Positions 63,680-64,000 of a stretch of DNA of 64,000 bases are shown in pieces. Location of the stretch: the NCBI GenBank assembly GCA_017503735.1, contig JAFVSN010000026.1, positions 21,416-85,415 of the forward strand, in the 5' to 3' direction. The position numbers and the translations under genes are program-made. This stretch comes from Lachnospiraceae bacterium. Lineage in GTDB: Bacteria > Bacillota > Clostridia > Lachnospirales > Lachnospiraceae. Each line of letters opens with the position of its first letter. Position 1 is the stretch's first letter. Below the pieces are notes generated by a model that was not told the origin of the DNA, made no database searches, and saw only the letters and a program-made list of their open reading frames with translations.

Positions 63680-63760
63680 TCTGTTGCCTCCTTTTATTGT
63701 ATGTTTTTCCGCTACACTCTATACCCATTGTATTTTCCGTAAAATTTTTAAAATTATGTA

Positions 63761-63789
63761 TTGACAGAATCCACCAAATATACTAATAT
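63761..63789 (+). promoter_or_regulatory. Promoter of rpsT
   Basis: TTGACA (63761-63766), 17 bp, TAATAT (63784-63789). Confidence 0.75.
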
Positions 63790-63795
63790 GTAAGG

Positions 63796-63905
63796 GTATG
63801 CTTCCGTCGAAACGTCCGTGTCCGGCTTCGCGGCAGCAAGATCATGCGAATCGGAGTCCACATGCAGGACGTCCATCGAATCCAAAACATAGGAGGTGTT
63901 TTCAC
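63796..63905 (+). promoter_or_regulatory. Structured rpsT leader
   Basis: About 110 nt, clearly GC-richer than the promoter before it. TCGAAACGTCC near the 5' end is complementary to GGACGT...TCGA near 63868-63882, with smaller stems between. AGGAGG follows before the ATG. A role in autoregulation by S20 is possible but not established. Confidence 0.45.
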
Positions 63906-64000
63906 ATGGCAAACATTAAGTCCGCAAAGAAGAGAATTTTAGTTATCGAGACCAAGACTCTCAGAAACAAGATGATTAAGTCTAAGATTAAGACTTTGGT
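63906..64000 (+). CDS. rpsT: 30S ribosomal protein S20, N-terminal part
   Basis: The first 31 residues, [20 protein letters not shown] and onward, match the basic start of S20. The gene runs off the right edge. Start ATG follows AGGAGGTG by 7 nt. Confidence 0.92.
   Translation, partial: MANIKSAKKRILVIETKTLRNKMIKSKIKTL

Overview
The window looks like a piece of chromosome from a spore-forming, probably motile Clostridia bacterium, most likely Lachnospiraceae. This is inferred from gene content and order, not from a database search. The evidence is spoIIP and gpr (sporulation), two PilZ proteins and a FliK-like protein (c-di-GMP and flagella), an era-yqzL-recO cluster, an hprK-murB-whiA-HPr-dnaE-pfkA cluster, low-to-moderate GC, and strong AGGAGG ribosome sites. 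Most genes lie on the minus strand. The left edge cuts an rRNA uracil methyltransferase and the right edge cuts rpsT.

Region 1 (1-15 kb) is accessory and export related. Two paralogous pairs of ABC exporter half-transporters (1456-5102 and 11159-14813) flank a two-component system (5446-8457), a kinase-acetyltransferase fusion resembling joined aminoglycoside-modifying enzymes, and a compact type I toxin-antitoxin locus with readable promoters on both strands. Downstream of the first ABC pair is a five-unit tandem array of palindromes with a 62-64 bp period.

Region 2 (14.9-23.2 kb) holds a polyamine operon (XRE-cupin regulator, potABCD), a Thr/Pro-rich lipoprotein, tRNA-Gly, and trpS with a leader of two hairpins. 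It ends in a 286-bp near-perfect foldback element.

Region 3 (23.2-35.1 kb) is the most unusual part. It is a type I restriction-modification island on the minus strand, read as fic - hsdM - hsdS - tyrosine recombinase - second hsdS - HAD phosphatase-like protein - RhuM-like protein - hsdR - small ORF. Both hsdS genes face the same way and share a perfect 26-bp repeat carrying their ribosome site. A 13-bp inverted repeat flanks the recombinase ribosome site and reaches its start codon. A 22-bp inverted repeat overlaps the -35 of the island promoter. Together these suggest regulated cassette switching of DNA specificity by a layout other than the usual hsdS inversion.

Region 4 (35.2-64 kb) is mostly housekeeping: recO, yqzL, era, an M16C peptidase, a cold-shock protein, PilZ proteins, an LD-carboxypeptidase, a SprA-like protein, pfkA, dnaE, whiA, murB, glucokinase, hprK, a DMT transporter, metH, metF, bioY, birA, a FliK-like protein, a flavodiiron protein, spoIIP, gpr and rpsT. 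The HPr-like protein next to whiA has Glu at position 15 instead of the phosphorylatable His but keeps Ser46, so it resembles Bacillus Crh. It sits in the same cluster as the kinase, hprK, that would act on Ser46. The rapZ and yvcK genes often found between murB and whiA are absent.
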